A stretch of 64,000 bases of DNA from Pseudomonas putida (GCF_003228315.1 NZ_CP029693.1:1922001-1986000), one strand, 5' to 3'. Positions 45,720-54,950 are shown, counted from the stretch's first letter. Notes: generated by a model not told the origin, from the letters alone. A program made the numbers and translations.

Positions 45720-46865
45720 GTGGCCAAATCCTCCCTTGATATCACTGCCAACTTCGACAGCGGCAACATCCAGGTCATCGACCTCAGCGACCCGCTCAAG
45801 CCACTGCTGGCGATCCGTCCCGATACCAAGAGTAACCATTTCCAGTGGTTCCACTTCAAGGCCAGCGGCCTGCACGTTGGCCAGGAGCACTGGTTTCGCC
45901 TGAACAACGCCAGCCAGTCCTCCTACAACAAAGCCTGGACGGGCTATCAAGCCCGAGCTTCCTACGATCACGTCAACTGGTTCCAGGTCCCGACCATTTT
46001 CGAAGGCGACTGCCTGCGTTTCTGCCTCGAAGCCGAACAGACCCACGCCTGGTTCGCCTACTTCGAACCCTACAGCCGTGGCCGCCACGACTGGCTGATC
46101 GAGCAGGCGCAAACCAAGGCCGGCGCCGAACTGCTGGCCACCGGCAAGAGCGTCGAAGGTCGTGATATTCAATTGCTGCGCAAAGGCACCGGCGCCGAAG
46201 GCCAGCGCAAAATCTGGATCATTGCCCAGCAACATCCGGGCGAGCACATGGCCGAGTGGTTCATGGAAGGCGTGATCGAACGCCTGGAACACCGCGACGA
46301 CCCGGTGCTCAATAAATTGCTGGCCAGTGCCGACCTGTACCTGGTGCCGAACATGAATCCCGATGGCGCTTTCCACGGTCATCTGCGCACCAACGCCATG
46401 GGCCAGGACCTGAACCGCGCCTGGCAGAACGCCAACCCGGAGACCAGCCCGGAAGTCTTTTTTGTCCAGCAGCAGATGGAAAAATACGGCGTGGACCTGT
46501 TCATCGACGCCCACGGCGACGAGGAAATCCCCCACGTCTTCACTGCCGCCTGCGAAGGCAACCCGGGCTACACGCCGCGGATCGCCAAACTCGAAGAACA
46601 GTTCCGCAACCACCTCAAGCACACCACCAAGGACTTCCAGACCAAGCATGGCTACACCCGCGACGAGCCGGGCAAGGCCAACATGACTTTGGCCTGCAAC
46701 GCAGTTGGCGAGAAGTACGACTGCCTGTCCCTGACCCTGGAAATGCCGTTCAAGGATCATGACGATCACCCGAACCCGGAGACCGGTTGGTCGGGCAAGC
46801 GGTCGAAGCAGTTGGGCAAGGATGTGTTGACGACAATGGCAGAGATGGTTGATAGCCTGCGTTGA
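45720..46865 (+). CDS. M14-family zinc carboxypeptidase
   Basis: A 381-residue peptidase. Zinc ligands and active site are visible: HPGEHMAEWFMEG (H and E), then DAHGDE with the third ligand histidine, and the catalytic glutamate in LTLEMPFKD. The substrate-site segments NMNPDGAFHGHLRTN and GQDLNRAW are typical of the bacterial M14 (cytosolic-carboxypeptidase-like) branch with an N-terminal beta-sandwich domain. The start is GTG at 45720, supported by AGGA; there is no signal peptide, so it is cytoplasmic. Confidence 0.88.
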   Translation: MAKSSLDITANFDSGNIQVIDLSDPLKPLLAIRPDTKSNHFQWFHFKASGLHVGQEHWFRLNNASQSSYNKAWTGYQARASYDHVNWFQVPTIFEGDCLRFCLEAEQTHAWFAYFEPYSRGRHDWLIEQAQTKAGAELLATGKSVEGRDIQLLRKGTGAEGQRKIWIIAQQHPGEHMAEWFMEGVIERLEHRDDPVLNKLLASADLYLVPNMNPDGAFHGHLRTNAMGQDLNRAWQNANPETSPEVFFVQQQMEKYGVDLFIDAHGDEEIPHVFTAACEGNPGYTPRIAKLEEQFRNHLKHTTKDFQTKHGYTRDEPGKANMTLACNAVGEKYDCLSLTLEMPFKDHDDHPNPETGWSGKRSKQLGKDVLTTMAEMVDSLR

Positions 46866-46874
46866 CTTCGAGAC

Positions 46875-46911
46875 TGCAACCAACATGACTTTGATGGTCA
46901 TGTTGGTTGCA
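46875..46911. terminator. Terminator hairpin after the M14 carboxypeptidase gene
   Basis: Perfect 15-base-pair stem TGCAACCAACATGAC / GTCATGTTGGTTGCA with a 7-base loop, between two convergent genes. There is no T run, so it may work as a stabilising or bidirectional element. Confidence 0.65.
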
Positions 46912-46954
46912 TTACAGGTCGACTTTCACTGAATGGGTAAGTTGGCTATTAAAA

Positions 46955-48301
46955 TTACTTTAGCGCTTGAAATGGCTTTGCATAAACAACATTACTTTTC
47001 GGCGACGTAGTTCCGTCCGCATAAACCGCCAGTACATAATAAGGACGTGTTCCACTGGGAACATTCGATAACGTCACGTTAAGCGAATCACTTTCACCGA
47101 GTTTTTTATACGGCAACAATACACTGTCCCGCCCCCACACCTCATATTTTACCGCGCGCGGTGATTGGCCCCACTCAAACCGAATTACACCGGGGCTTGC
47201 AGGAGTATCGCGAAAACCTGTAGGTGCTTTAGGTAGAAAAACTGCATAACTGGACAACCTTTCGGCATTTTCGCGCCAGTATCTGGCCATATTGGCAGTG
47301 GCTGAGTCACCTCGCGGTAGACCATGTTCATCTCGCAGGTCCGGATTGGAATAATAAGGGGTGTTATCACCACATAAAGCGGTGCCGTTTCTTCCATTGT
47401 TAAAACCGTAGTTGTAACTGCCCCCTTCTTCGTGACAATGACCACCTCCAACGTTATGCCCAAATTCATGTAAAAACACCCAAGGCATATTTGCCGACCC
47501 AATCGCCATATCTCCGTGTGAATACGCTGTGCCGTATATAGGCTCTCCTTTATAAACAAAAATCCCATAAATCATATCCGGTTCAAAACGCTTAATGCCT
47601 TCATAAAAAATAGTCCGAAATTGAGACATTGTTTCACCTGACACCGGATAGTCTGTATCAACTACTTGAACACCGACCAATTGCAACGAAACACTAGTAA
47701 CCAAGGAGTTACGAAGAACCAAATTCATAAATTCGATTAATGCCAACGCATTGGCCGTAGCATCACCGCCTTCAGCTAAAACTGCCGCCTTTGAATAACC
47801 GATTAGCATGTCCACGACTTTAGGCTCAGACTCATCCGAACGCGGAGACATTTTCACCTTTTCATTAATACGGGGCAAAACATCATCAATTTTTCCGTCA
47901 ATAGCTCTTTGAGGATTAAAAACAGCAACTCCCTTGCTATCAATATGTAATTCCCCTCCCGAATGACGACCTCCGCCAACTAACGCGGTCAACCCTCCAT
48001 CTATCGACCTAACCGTAACCAATGATCCCACAGACATGTCCGGCATCCGCAGGTTCCCGCTTTCAACGGTATACCCATTAATCACCTTCGAGCTCGATCG
48101 TTCAAACACCCCCGGCTTAATCACATCCGCATAGAGTTCCGCCGTCGATTTACTCGCAACATTCTCCACCACCCAACTTTTCGGCTCACTGAGGCCCACT
48201 GTCGGTGGATGCGTACAAGCTCCCAGCAACGCAACCAGCGACACAATCGACAGCGCAGAAAAAACACGCCACATGAAACGTACACCTGCAGTTTTGAACA
48301 T
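46955..48301 (-). CDS. Secreted zinc metalloprotease lipoprotein (metzincin motif)
   Basis: A 448-residue predicted lipoprotein: N-terminal hydrophobic signal ending SLVALLGAC (lipobox). A metzincin-type catalytic domain follows with HEFGHNVGGGH, the extended HExxHxxGxxH zinc motif, near residue 280. The C-terminal 90 residues look like a fibronectin-III-like fold (VIRFEWGQSPRAVKYEVWG). It resembles reprolysin-like peptidases (M12-type). Codon use and GC are visibly lower than in the flanking genes, so recent acquisition is likely. The ATG at 48301 follows AGGGAGA. Confidence 0.87.
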   Translation of the reverse strand: MFKTAGVRFMWRVFSALSIVSLVALLGACTHPPTVGLSEPKSWVVENVASKSTAELYADVIKPGVFERSSSKVINGYTVESGNLRMPDMSVGSLVTVRSIDGGLTALVGGGRHSGGELHIDSKGVAVFNPQRAIDGKIDDVLPRINEKVKMSPRSDESEPKVVDMLIGYSKAAVLAEGGDATANALALIEFMNLVLRNSLVTSVSLQLVGVQVVDTDYPVSGETMSQFRTIFYEGIKRFEPDMIYGIFVYKGEPIYGTAYSHGDMAIGSANMPWVFLHEFGHNVGGGHCHEEGGSYNYGFNNGRNGTALCGDNTPYYSNPDLRDEHGLPRGDSATANMARYWRENAERLSSYAVFLPKAPTGFRDTPASPGVIRFEWGQSPRAVKYEVWGRDSVLLPYKKLGESDSLNVTLSNVPSGTRPYYVLAVYADGTTSPKSNVVYAKPFQALK

Positions 48302-48402
48302 GGTTCGTCTCCCTGAATGACACGATCAGTGCTGTTCGACTGGCCTCGTCCGGGACCACTGCAGTCTGTGAGCATTGAACGTGCTTTTTCAGGGAACCGA
48401 TA

Positions 48403-48418
48403 CTGTCAAAGTTGACAG
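48403..48418. promoter_or_regulatory. Palindrome upstream of the metalloprotease gene
   Basis: CTGTCAA-AG-TTGACAG, 7-base arms, about 100 bases before the metalloprotease start and just after the cytochrome b561 stop. It could be an operator or a small hairpin. Confidence 0.35.
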
Positions 48419-48430
48419 GTGTACCAACTT

Positions 48431-48976
48431 TTACCCGCGATCCTTCCCGTGCAACATACTCTCCAGCACCCCATCACGGCGCACCCAACCATGGAACAGC
48501 GCCGCCGCCAAATGCAGCAACACCGTCAAAAACAACAGATACGCCAGATATCCATGGGCCTTGCGCAGGAACGCAAACACCTGAGCGTTCGCCGGCACAA
48601 TCGATGGCAGTTGCAGCGAGCTACTGATCATCACCGGCTCACCGGACGCGGAAATCATCGCCCAGCCCAGCAACGGCAGTATCAGCATCAAGGCATACAG
48701 CAAGATGTGGGAAGCCTTGGCCGCCAGCACTTGCCAACCCGGCAAGTCGGCCGGCAACGGCGGCTGTTGGGTGGAGAAGCGCACAAACAGACGCACGATC
48801 ACCAACAACAGGATCGCCACGCCCAAAGGCTTGTGCAGGTGGATCAGCCATTCATGGCGTTCTGAGACCGAGGCGACCATGCCCGCGCCGATAAACAGCA
48901 TGGCGATGATCATCAACGCCATCAGCCAGTGCAGCAGGCGCGCGAGCGGAGCGAAATGATTCGGATGGGCGCTCAT
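48431..48976 (-). CDS. Cytochrome b561
   Basis: A 181-residue inner-membrane diheme cytochrome with four transmembrane helices. It carries the family's paired histidines (LLHWLMALM in helix 1, HLHKPLGVAILL in helix 2, AHGYLAYLLFLTVLLHLAAALFH near the C-terminus). It would pass electrons from quinol to a periplasmic partner. The start overlaps the end of the catalase-like gene by 4 bases, so the two form one unit, and the peroxidase is the probable electron acceptor. Confidence 0.92.
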   Translation of the reverse strand: MSAHPNHFAPLARLLHWLMALMIIAMLFIGAGMVASVSERHEWLIHLHKPLGVAILLLVIVRLFVRFSTQQPPLPADLPGWQVLAAKASHILLYALMLILPLLGWAMISASGEPVMISSSLQLPSIVPANAQVFAFLRKAHGYLAYLLFLTVLLHLAAALFHGWVRRDGVLESMLHGKDRG

Positions 48977-50049
48977 TGCTTGGCCTCCTGTTTGGCGGCG
49001 GGTAACTGGCTGACTTCGCTGGTGCGACGCAGGTAGGAGGTGGCATAGGCGGCCGAACGCGCGGCCAGCAGCGGATCGTCGGAGCCCTCGATGCCGGCGG
49101 GCAACACCAGCGGGTCATAGTTGATGTCGCGGCACTCGCCGCTGAGTTGCGGCTGCACGCTCTCCAGTACCAGGGTACCGGCGTTCAGCACCTTGCGCCC
49201 TTCGGGCCAGACCTTGCTCGCGTCGTTCACCGGATCGCCGGGATTGGCCAGGGTGATCATCAACTGCCAGCGCAACGGGCCGGCGCCGATACGTTGCACC
49301 AAATCTTTTTCTAGGAAGTCTGCCCCTTCTGGTGCGGTCGCACCCGGTGCATCCATCGCCTGGGGCACCATGTTCCAGCGCACCGCCTGTTTTTGCCCGG
49401 CGGCGTTGACCAGGTAAAACGCGTTGACGCTGTTGTAGGTTTCCGTCACGTAACTGGCCGAAGGCTTCGCGGTTTTGACCCAGGCCAGGAACGGCCCGGC
49501 TTCGGGGTGCGAACCAAAGAACGCCGGCACCGCCGCCGGGTCCGGCTTGCCGGTCGAGGGCAGCGGCGACTGCGCCTGCTGCAACTGATAAAACGCCTCG
49601 GGCGTGCCCACCGGGAACACCGGCATGCTGTTCATCCCGGTTCGCCACTGTTGGCCGTTGGCCTGGGTAAAACGCAGCGCCATGCTGCGGATCGGTATGG
49701 CGTTGTCCGGCGCGTAGGGATTACCCGGCGGCAAAGCCAGGCGGCCAACCACCGGCGTGCGCGCCTCGTTGAAGACCTGCGCGGTGGAATAACTGCGCGC
49801 CTCGCCACTGCTCTCGAAATGGCCGATCACGCAGACGCCCTTGGCGTGGTTGCGGCGGAATCCGGGGTGCACGCCGTTGTTGGTTTCCAGCACGTTGACC
49901 AGTTTTTTCGGGGTCAGGCGCTGTGGGTCAAAGGTGCCATTGACGTAGGCAAACGCCCCCGCGACGACAGCGACAACCACGGCAATGCCCGCCAGACGCA
50001 ACGCGATGCTGGCGGCACTCAAGGGTGGCGGTGATGATCGATCTACCAT
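48973..50049 (-). CDS. Catalase-related heme peroxidase (SrpA-like), membrane-anchored
   Basis: A 358-residue protein with an N-terminal anchor (about residues 18-38) and a catalase-fold domain. Family segments are GVHPGFRRNHAKGVCVIGHF (distal histidine region), RTPVVGRLALP and FFGSHPEAGPFLAWV. Proteins of this group are periplasmic peroxidases and lack the full catalase length. It forms an operon with cytochrome b561. ATG 50049 lies about 40 bases after the predicted ECF promoter. Confidence 0.9.
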   Translation of the reverse strand: MVDRSSPPPLSAASIALRLAGIAVVVAVVAGAFAYVNGTFDPQRLTPKKLVNVLETNNGVHPGFRRNHAKGVCVIGHFESSGEARSYSTAQVFNEARTPVVGRLALPPGNPYAPDNAIPIRSMALRFTQANGQQWRTGMNSMPVFPVGTPEAFYQLQQAQSPLPSTGKPDPAAVPAFFGSHPEAGPFLAWVKTAKPSASYVTETYNSVNAFYLVNAAGQKQAVRWNMVPQAMDAPGATAPEGADFLEKDLVQRIGAGPLRWQLMITLANPGDPVNDASKVWPEGRKVLNAGTLVLESVQPQLSGECRDINYDPLVLPAGIEGSDDPLLAARSAAYATSYLRRTSEVSQLPAAKQEAKQ

Positions 50050-50091
50050 GAAAGACTCCAGGGCCATCGGCCACAAGTGAGAAGAATCAGG

Positions 50092-50118
50092 CAGACGAAC
50101 CCCACGGCGGTTTATTCC
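50092..50118 (-). promoter_or_regulatory. ECF-type promoter of the catalase/b561 operon
   Basis: Minus-strand GGAATAA (50118-50112), 14-base spacer, CGTCTG (50097-50092). The plus-strand side has the same elements with the same spacing. Confidence 0.75.
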
Positions 50119-50146
50119 ATCGTCCGGTATTTATTTTTCCGGACGT

Positions 50147-50173
50147 GGAATAACCTCGAATGCCGGGCGTCTT
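50147..50173 (+). promoter_or_regulatory. ECF-type promoter of the sigma/anti-sigma operon
   Basis: GGAATAA (50147-50153), 14-base spacer, CGTCTT (50168-50173). Its position fixes the sigma gene start at 50208, since the upstream in-frame codon at 50160 lies inside the promoter. Confidence 0.75.
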
Positions 50174-50207
50174 CCTGGTTCATAGCGTAGTAACTGGCCA
50201 GACATTC

Positions 50208-50714
50208 ATGAACGATATCGACGAACAACTGAGAGAAATCATTCCCAGATTGCGCCGCTTCGCCGTATCCCTGACGCGCAACTCCAGCAGCGCCGACGAT
50301 CTGGTGCAGTCGAGCCTGGAGCGCGCGCTGTCGAGTTGGAGCGACAAACGTCCCGAAGGCGACTTGCGCGCCTGGCTGTTCGCGATTCTGTATCGACAGT
50401 TTCTCGACGCGCACCGCCGCTCCCGGCGCTATGCGCGGATGCTCGAATTCTTTACCGGGCGCGAGGATGCGCAGCCTTCGGTGGAGCGCACCGTCATCGC
50501 CCAATCGACCCTCAATGCCTTCGACCAGTTGCCCACCGAACAGCGCGCGCTGCTGCTGTGGGTGTCGGTGGAAGGCCTGAGCTACAAAGAGGTCGCCGAG
50601 ATACTCAACATCCCCACCGGCACCGTGATGTCCCGCCTGTCCCGGGCCCGCCAGGCCCTTCGTCAGCTCAGCGATGGCGAAATCACCCGCCCTGCCCTGC
50701 GGAGACTCAAATGA
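50208..50714 (+). CDS. ECF-family RNA polymerase sigma factor
   Basis: A 168-residue sigma-70-like factor with region 2 (DDLVQSSLERALSSWSDKRP ... RAWLFAILYRQFLDAHRR) and region 4 (LPTEQRALLLWVSVEGLSYKEVAEILNIPTGTVMSRL). The ATG at 50208 (MNDIDEQLREI) is the one downstream of the promoter. It is read divergently from the catalase/b561 operon. Matching promoters on both sides suggest that it transcribes itself and that operon. The next gene, overlapping by 4 bases, is its anti-sigma factor. Confidence 0.93.
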   Translation: MNDIDEQLREIIPRLRRFAVSLTRNSSSADDLVQSSLERALSSWSDKRPEGDLRAWLFAILYRQFLDAHRRSRRYARMLEFFTGREDAQPSVERTVIAQSTLNAFDQLPTEQRALLLWVSVEGLSYKEVAEILNIPTGTVMSRLSRARQALRQLSDGEITRPALRRLK

Positions 50715-51463
50715 TCAGCATCCCCCCAAGCGAACGCGACCTGCACGCTTACGTCGACCATCAACTCAGCGATGCCGACCGGCAACTCGTGGAAACCTTT
50801 CTCGCCAGCAATCCGGACACGGCGGCGCAGGTACGGGCCTGGCAACAGGACGCCCAGCAACTACGCGCGGCCCTGAGCGGCGCCTTGCAGCAGCCAGCCA
50901 ATCCGGATCTCGATCCGGCGCAGATTCGCCAGCGCATGAAGCGCCAGTCCCGACGCCACCTGGCCAGCGCCGCCGTGTTGCTGATTGCCGTCGGCATCGG
51001 CGGAATCAGCGGCTGGCAGGCCCGGGAAATGACCCTGCTCAGCGCCGCTCAACCGATGGCCGATGCCATGCAGGCCTACCGCCTGATTGCCGAGCAAGGG
51101 ATCTTGCCCGCCGACTACAAGGCCGGCGAAGACGGCGACATGCAGGGCTGGCTCGACCGTTATTTCACCCAGGCCAATCGCTTGCCGGACCTGACCGGCG
51201 CCGGGTTCAAACCGGTGAGCGGCCGCCTGCTCAGCACCGAACAGGGGCCGGCGGCGATGGTGGTGTACGAGAACCAGGGCGGCAACAAGATCAGCTTCTA
51301 CGTGCGCCCACCGGGACCGAAGAACTTCATGCTGCCCCGGGGCAGTCGCAGCGATGGCGGGTTGCAGGCCGAGTACTGGTCGGGGGGCGGCTACAACTAT
51401 GCAATGGTCAGCCCGACGGATACGCCGGCGGCGCGGATGCTCCGGCAGACCGTGAATTTCTGA
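50711..51463 (+). CDS. Membrane anti-sigma factor (RskA-like)
   Basis: A 250-residue protein: a cytoplasmic N-terminal sigma-binding part (LHAYVDHQLSDADRQLVETFL) and one transmembrane helix near residues 80-98 (HLASAAVLLIAVGIGGISGW). The periplasmic domain includes the C-terminal stretch with GPKNFMLPRG and WSGGGYNYAMVSPT. The zinc-binding HxxxCxxC pattern is not present. ATG 50711 overlaps the sigma stop (ATGA), so translation is coupled. The releasing signal is unknown, plausibly periplasmic oxidative stress given the peroxidase next door. Confidence 0.88.
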   Translation: MISIPPSERDLHAYVDHQLSDADRQLVETFLASNPDTAAQVRAWQQDAQQLRAALSGALQQPANPDLDPAQIRQRMKRQSRRHLASAAVLLIAVGIGGISGWQAREMTLLSAAQPMADAMQAYRLIAEQGILPADYKAGEDGDMQGWLDRYFTQANRLPDLTGAGFKPVSGRLLSTEQGPAAMVVYENQGGNKISFYVRPPGPKNFMLPRGSRSDGGLQAEYWSGGGYNYAMVSPTDTPAARMLRQTVNF

Positions 51464-51480
51464 CTGCACCACCAATCCCC

Positions 51481-51580
51481 TGTAGGAGCGAGCCTGCTCG
51501 CGATGGACGTCAACGATAACGCGCCCTATCTGAATGAACGCGTTGCCCGGGCGTTTTTCGCGAGCAGGCTCGCTCCTACA
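51481..51580. repeat. REP pair (inverted)
   Basis: Two facing REP units between the anti-sigma gene and the convergent pilus operon. Confidence 0.9.
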
Positions 51581-51609
51581 GGGAATCAAGACATTCAAGC
51601 TGTCTGAAA

Positions 51610-52584
51610 TCAAAACCCCACATCCAGCACCACATTGTCCAGATACGTCCCCGCCGGCGGCGTGGTCTGGTCGGTGTAGATCTTCGCGTTGTAATTGAAG
51701 ATCTGGCTCCCCGTCCCCAAGCCGTTCCCCGGATTGATCTCGGCATCGGAGCTTGCCCGACGGGCACTGCCGACACTGCCCCAGCGGGTGGTTCCGGCGC
51801 TCTTGAAGATGTCGTAGGCCAGGTAGTTGCCGCCGGAGATCATCCGTCGCCGCCCGCCGACACTGACGGCGTTCTGGCCGTCGCTCAAGCCCACGGTATA
51901 GGCGCTGCCCTTGGTGCAGGCCAGGTTGATGGTCTGCCCGGTCACTGGCGCGAAGGCGCTGACCACCGGTGCGCTGCCGAAGGCGATGTTCGGCGCAGTG
52001 ATCGTGCAGTCGTTGGCCACGGTCAGGTTGACCGTCAGGGTCGTGGTGCCGCTGGCGATGTCGCGTCCCAGGCAAAGGCCGCCCACGCCGATGCCCGAGC
52101 AATAGTTCCAGTTCCAGAAAATGCTCAGGGTCTCGGTGTAGACCCCGGCGGCGACATTGCTGCCAATCGTCGTGCCGAGATACAGCGGCACGGTTTTCGG
52201 TACCGTGCCGTTGAGCAAGCCCAGCAGATCGATGATGCCGTTGCGCGCGAAGTCGAAGGCGGTGCCGCGGGTCAGCGGGTAGCTGGTGCTGTTGTTGGCG
52301 TAGATCGTGTAGCCGATGACGTCGCCGGTGGGCCCGAGCAAACCGCTTTGCGTCGAGGTGACGGTGGCCCAGAAGTGATCATTGTTGGCCAGCAACGACA
52401 GCAGCGAGCCGGTGCAGCTCAAGCCGCCATTGAGCGTGGAGCCGGGTTGCGACGTGGTGCGCACGGCAATCGAGCTGAGGCTGCCGAAGCCCACCGGCGT
52501 TGTGGTGACCACCGAGCACAGCGCCCACGCCGGGCCCGGCAGGCAAAGCGCTAACGGCATCAGCCATTTCATCGAACGCTTCAT
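51610..52584 (-). CDS. Csu-type pilus tip adhesin (CsuE-like), two SCPU domains
   Basis: A 324-residue secreted protein, last gene of the pilus operon. After a signal peptide (LMPLALCLPGPAWA) come two spore-coat-U (SCPU) domains. The first covers about residues 25-180 with an AGVYTETLSIFWNW end. The second covers about 180-324 (CTITAPNIAFGSAPV ... PAGTYLDNVVLDVGF). The two-domain form at the 3' end of the operon is that of CsuE, the tip adhesin. ATG 52584 overlaps the usher stop (ATGA). Confidence 0.88.
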   Translation of the reverse strand: MKRSMKWLMPLALCLPGPAWALCSVVTTTPVGFGSLSSIAVRTTSQPGSTLNGGLSCTGSLLSLLANNDHFWATVTSTQSGLLGPTGDVIGYTIYANNSTSYPLTRGTAFDFARNGIIDLLGLLNGTVPKTVPLYLGTTIGSNVAAGVYTETLSIFWNWNYCSGIGVGGLCLGRDIASGTTTLTVNLTVANDCTITAPNIAFGSAPVVSAFAPVTGQTINLACTKGSAYTVGLSDGQNAVSVGGRRRMISGGNYLAYDIFKSAGTTRWGSVGSARRASSDAEINPGNGLGTGSQIFNYNAKIYTDQTTPPAGTYLDNVVLDVGF

Positions 52585-54950
52585 TTGCACACCAACGGCC
52601 CGATCAGGGGAACCTGGTCCTGCTTGAGGTCGGCCGTGAACTGCACATGACAGGTGTTGCCATCGGCCAGTGTCACCTTCAGATCGTTCTGTTGTTGCAG
52701 GTTCTCCAGATACACCAGGCCGTCCCAGCCCACCACCGTCTGCGTGCCGCTCTGCTCATGCAGCACGCCGCTGCCCAGGGGCAAGTCCTGCTGCCGGGCA
52801 TCCACCAGCACGATGCTCGCGGCGATCACCCGGCTCAAAGGAAACTCCAGCAAGTAACCGCTGCCGCGCCGGACCGCGATGCGTTGCTCGACATTCGGGC
52901 TGCGCACGTTGGCCGGCAGGTTCAGCGGGTCGATTTCGTATTTGCCGCGATAGTAGGCACTGCTCCAGGGCACCAGCAGGTGGCCGTTTTTATCGGTCTG
53001 GCCAACCAATTGGTTTTCGTAGCGCACCGGCACGTCGGCGTAGCCATCGGTGCTGACCACCACGAACGCATCGTCGATACGGTTGGCGGCGAACAGCTGA
53101 CGATCCATCCACACCAGCGAGCCGCTGGCATCGGCCCAACGGGTTTCGGCGTCACTGGTGCCATAGACCCCGGCCTGCAACTGCACCGATTGCAGGCGCC
53201 AGGTCAGGTCGGCCTGGCGATAATCCGGTCCGTCGCCCTTGGCGTAGCCGAGGTTGAAGCCCACCCCGCCCTCGGTCGGTACGGCGCGACTGTAGTTGAC
53301 CCGTTGCTGGCTCTGCCCGGTTTTGCTGCGCTCGCTGCTGATGGCCAGGCTGCCGTGCAAATCGAACGGAATCACCAGTTGTGCCTGCACCGCCCAGTTG
53401 CTGTCGCCGATCTCGCGGTTGGCCGACAGGTAAAAACTGGTGCTGCGCCACAGGGGTTTGCTCCACGTCAGGTTGAGCAGGCGGGTGCGCGAATCGTCCG
53501 CCGCGCGCACGTCGAAATAGCCCGCGCCGAGGCTGCCCCATTCATTGAGATTGACGCTCAGGGTCGCCTGTTCACTGCGCTTGCTCAAGGTCATGTAGGG
53601 CGTGTCGACCAGCGTCAGGTCCGCGTATTGATCGCGCCGTTGCAGGCGCTGCCAGGAGAAGCTGTAGCGCTGGCTGCTGTACTGATAGCCGAGGCTCAGT
53701 TGCTGCCCGGTCTCACCTTCGAAACGGCTTTGGCTGACGGCGCTGTTGAGCACGCCGAAATTGCCCAGGCGCATGTTGCCGCCGACACCGCCGAGGGTCA
53801 GGGAGTCGGAGGCTTCGGCGTGGCTTTCCAGGGTGAAGTCATCACTCAGGCCATAGCGCAGGCTGCCGGAGGTGGCACCGGGGCCGTAACTGAAATCCCG
53901 CAGACCGTAGTCCTGGCGCAGGGTGCCGGCGGCCACGGAAAAGTCCGACAGGCCCTTTTGCAGCAAGCTGCTGGTGACGTAGAACGGCACGGTGGTGGAA
54001 ACCTGGCGCCCCAGTGCATCGGTGGTCACCACCACGGCTTCGCCGGCACCGTTGATGAACGGAATGTTGGTCAGGGTGTAGGGACCGGGCTGCAAATCGG
54101 CGCTGCTGGATTTGTAGCCGTTGATGAACAGGTCCACCGAGGACGGCACGGCGGCTTCCCCGGCGAATTGCGGCAAAGGGTAGGTCACCAGGTCCGGACG
54201 CACGCCGAAATCCCGCGACAACTGCACCCCGCCCAGGCGTACCGAGCTGCTCCAGGGCAAGGCGCCGCTGACCAGATCGCCCGCTTCGTAGGTGAGCATG
54301 CGATCGTCGTCGGAGTAACGCCAGGTGGTGTCATAGCGCAGATAGCGGTTGTTCAGGGTGTCCAGTTCATCCCCGGACAAGGTGCGACGGTATTGCCCGG
54401 TATTGGACAGCGTGCCCCAGCTGTCGAACAGCCGGACCTCGTTCCATGCCGCCAGGTAAGTGCCGGCATCGTCGGTGTCGTTGAGGTACAGGTCATAGTT
54501 GAGCAAGGCGCCGAAACTGCTCAGGGCCGGGGTGCGTGGATAGGCTTCGCGCCGACCGATGAACTGCTCGGGCAGCCAGTCCGGCGGGACGTCGAGCAGC
54601 AGCCTTTGCGCGTTGCTGTCGTACTCGCTGTGCAGGCCCGGCAGCTGGTCGAGGCCGATTTCCGCGCCTGAATGTGTATCAGTGCCCGGCGGCAGTTTCA
54701 TGCCGGTGTCACGCAACGCACTGGCAGGCACGAAGAACTGCCCGTTGCGCTGTTCCACCGCCACGACCCGTCCGGTGTTCATCTGGTTGACCACCAGTTC
54801 CAGGAATAACTGCGCATCGGCAACCGCCTCCATACCGCTGGGCGGAGGCGGCAGGTCGCCGGCCTCTGCGTGATGAACGAATGCCAGGCAACCGACACAG
54901 CCAACGACCCACCACGGACGCCGCACACTGCGAGCCCTACCCTGGCTCAT
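52581..54950 (-). CDS. Outer-membrane usher (CsuD-like)
   Basis: Outer-membrane assembly pore for the pilus, 789 residues. It has a signal region (WWVVGCVGCLAFVHHAEA), an N-terminal periplasmic domain, a long beta barrel with FimD-type repeats (SSVDLFINGYKSSSADLQPGPYTLTNIPF) and C-terminal domains with the plug/cargo-binding part. Its length is in the usher range. It sits between the chaperone and the tip adhesin. Confidence 0.93.
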   Translation of the reverse strand: MSQGRARSVRRPWWVVGCVGCLAFVHHAEAGDLPPPPSGMEAVADAQLFLELVVNQMNTGRVVAVEQRNGQFFVPASALRDTGMKLPPGTDTHSGAEIGLDQLPGLHSEYDSNAQRLLLDVPPDWLPEQFIGRREAYPRTPALSSFGALLNYDLYLNDTDDAGTYLAAWNEVRLFDSWGTLSNTGQYRRTLSGDELDTLNNRYLRYDTTWRYSDDDRMLTYEAGDLVSGALPWSSSVRLGGVQLSRDFGVRPDLVTYPLPQFAGEAAVPSSVDLFINGYKSSSADLQPGPYTLTNIPFINGAGEAVVVTTDALGRQVSTTVPFYVTSSLLQKGLSDFSVAAGTLRQDYGLRDFSYGPGATSGSLRYGLSDDFTLESHAEASDSLTLGGVGGNMRLGNFGVLNSAVSQSRFEGETGQQLSLGYQYSSQRYSFSWQRLQRRDQYADLTLVDTPYMTLSKRSEQATLSVNLNEWGSLGAGYFDVRAADDSRTRLLNLTWSKPLWRSTSFYLSANREIGDSNWAVQAQLVIPFDLHGSLAISSERSKTGQSQQRVNYSRAVPTEGGVGFNLGYAKGDGPDYRQADLTWRLQSVQLQAGVYGTSDAETRWADASGSLVWMDRQLFAANRIDDAFVVVSTDGYADVPVRYENQLVGQTDKNGHLLVPWSSAYYRGKYEIDPLNLPANVRSPNVEQRIAVRRGSGYLLEFPLSRVIAASIVLVDARQQDLPLGSGVLHEQSGTQTVVGWDGLVYLENLQQQNDLKVTLADGNTCHVQFTADLKQDQVPLIGPLVCK

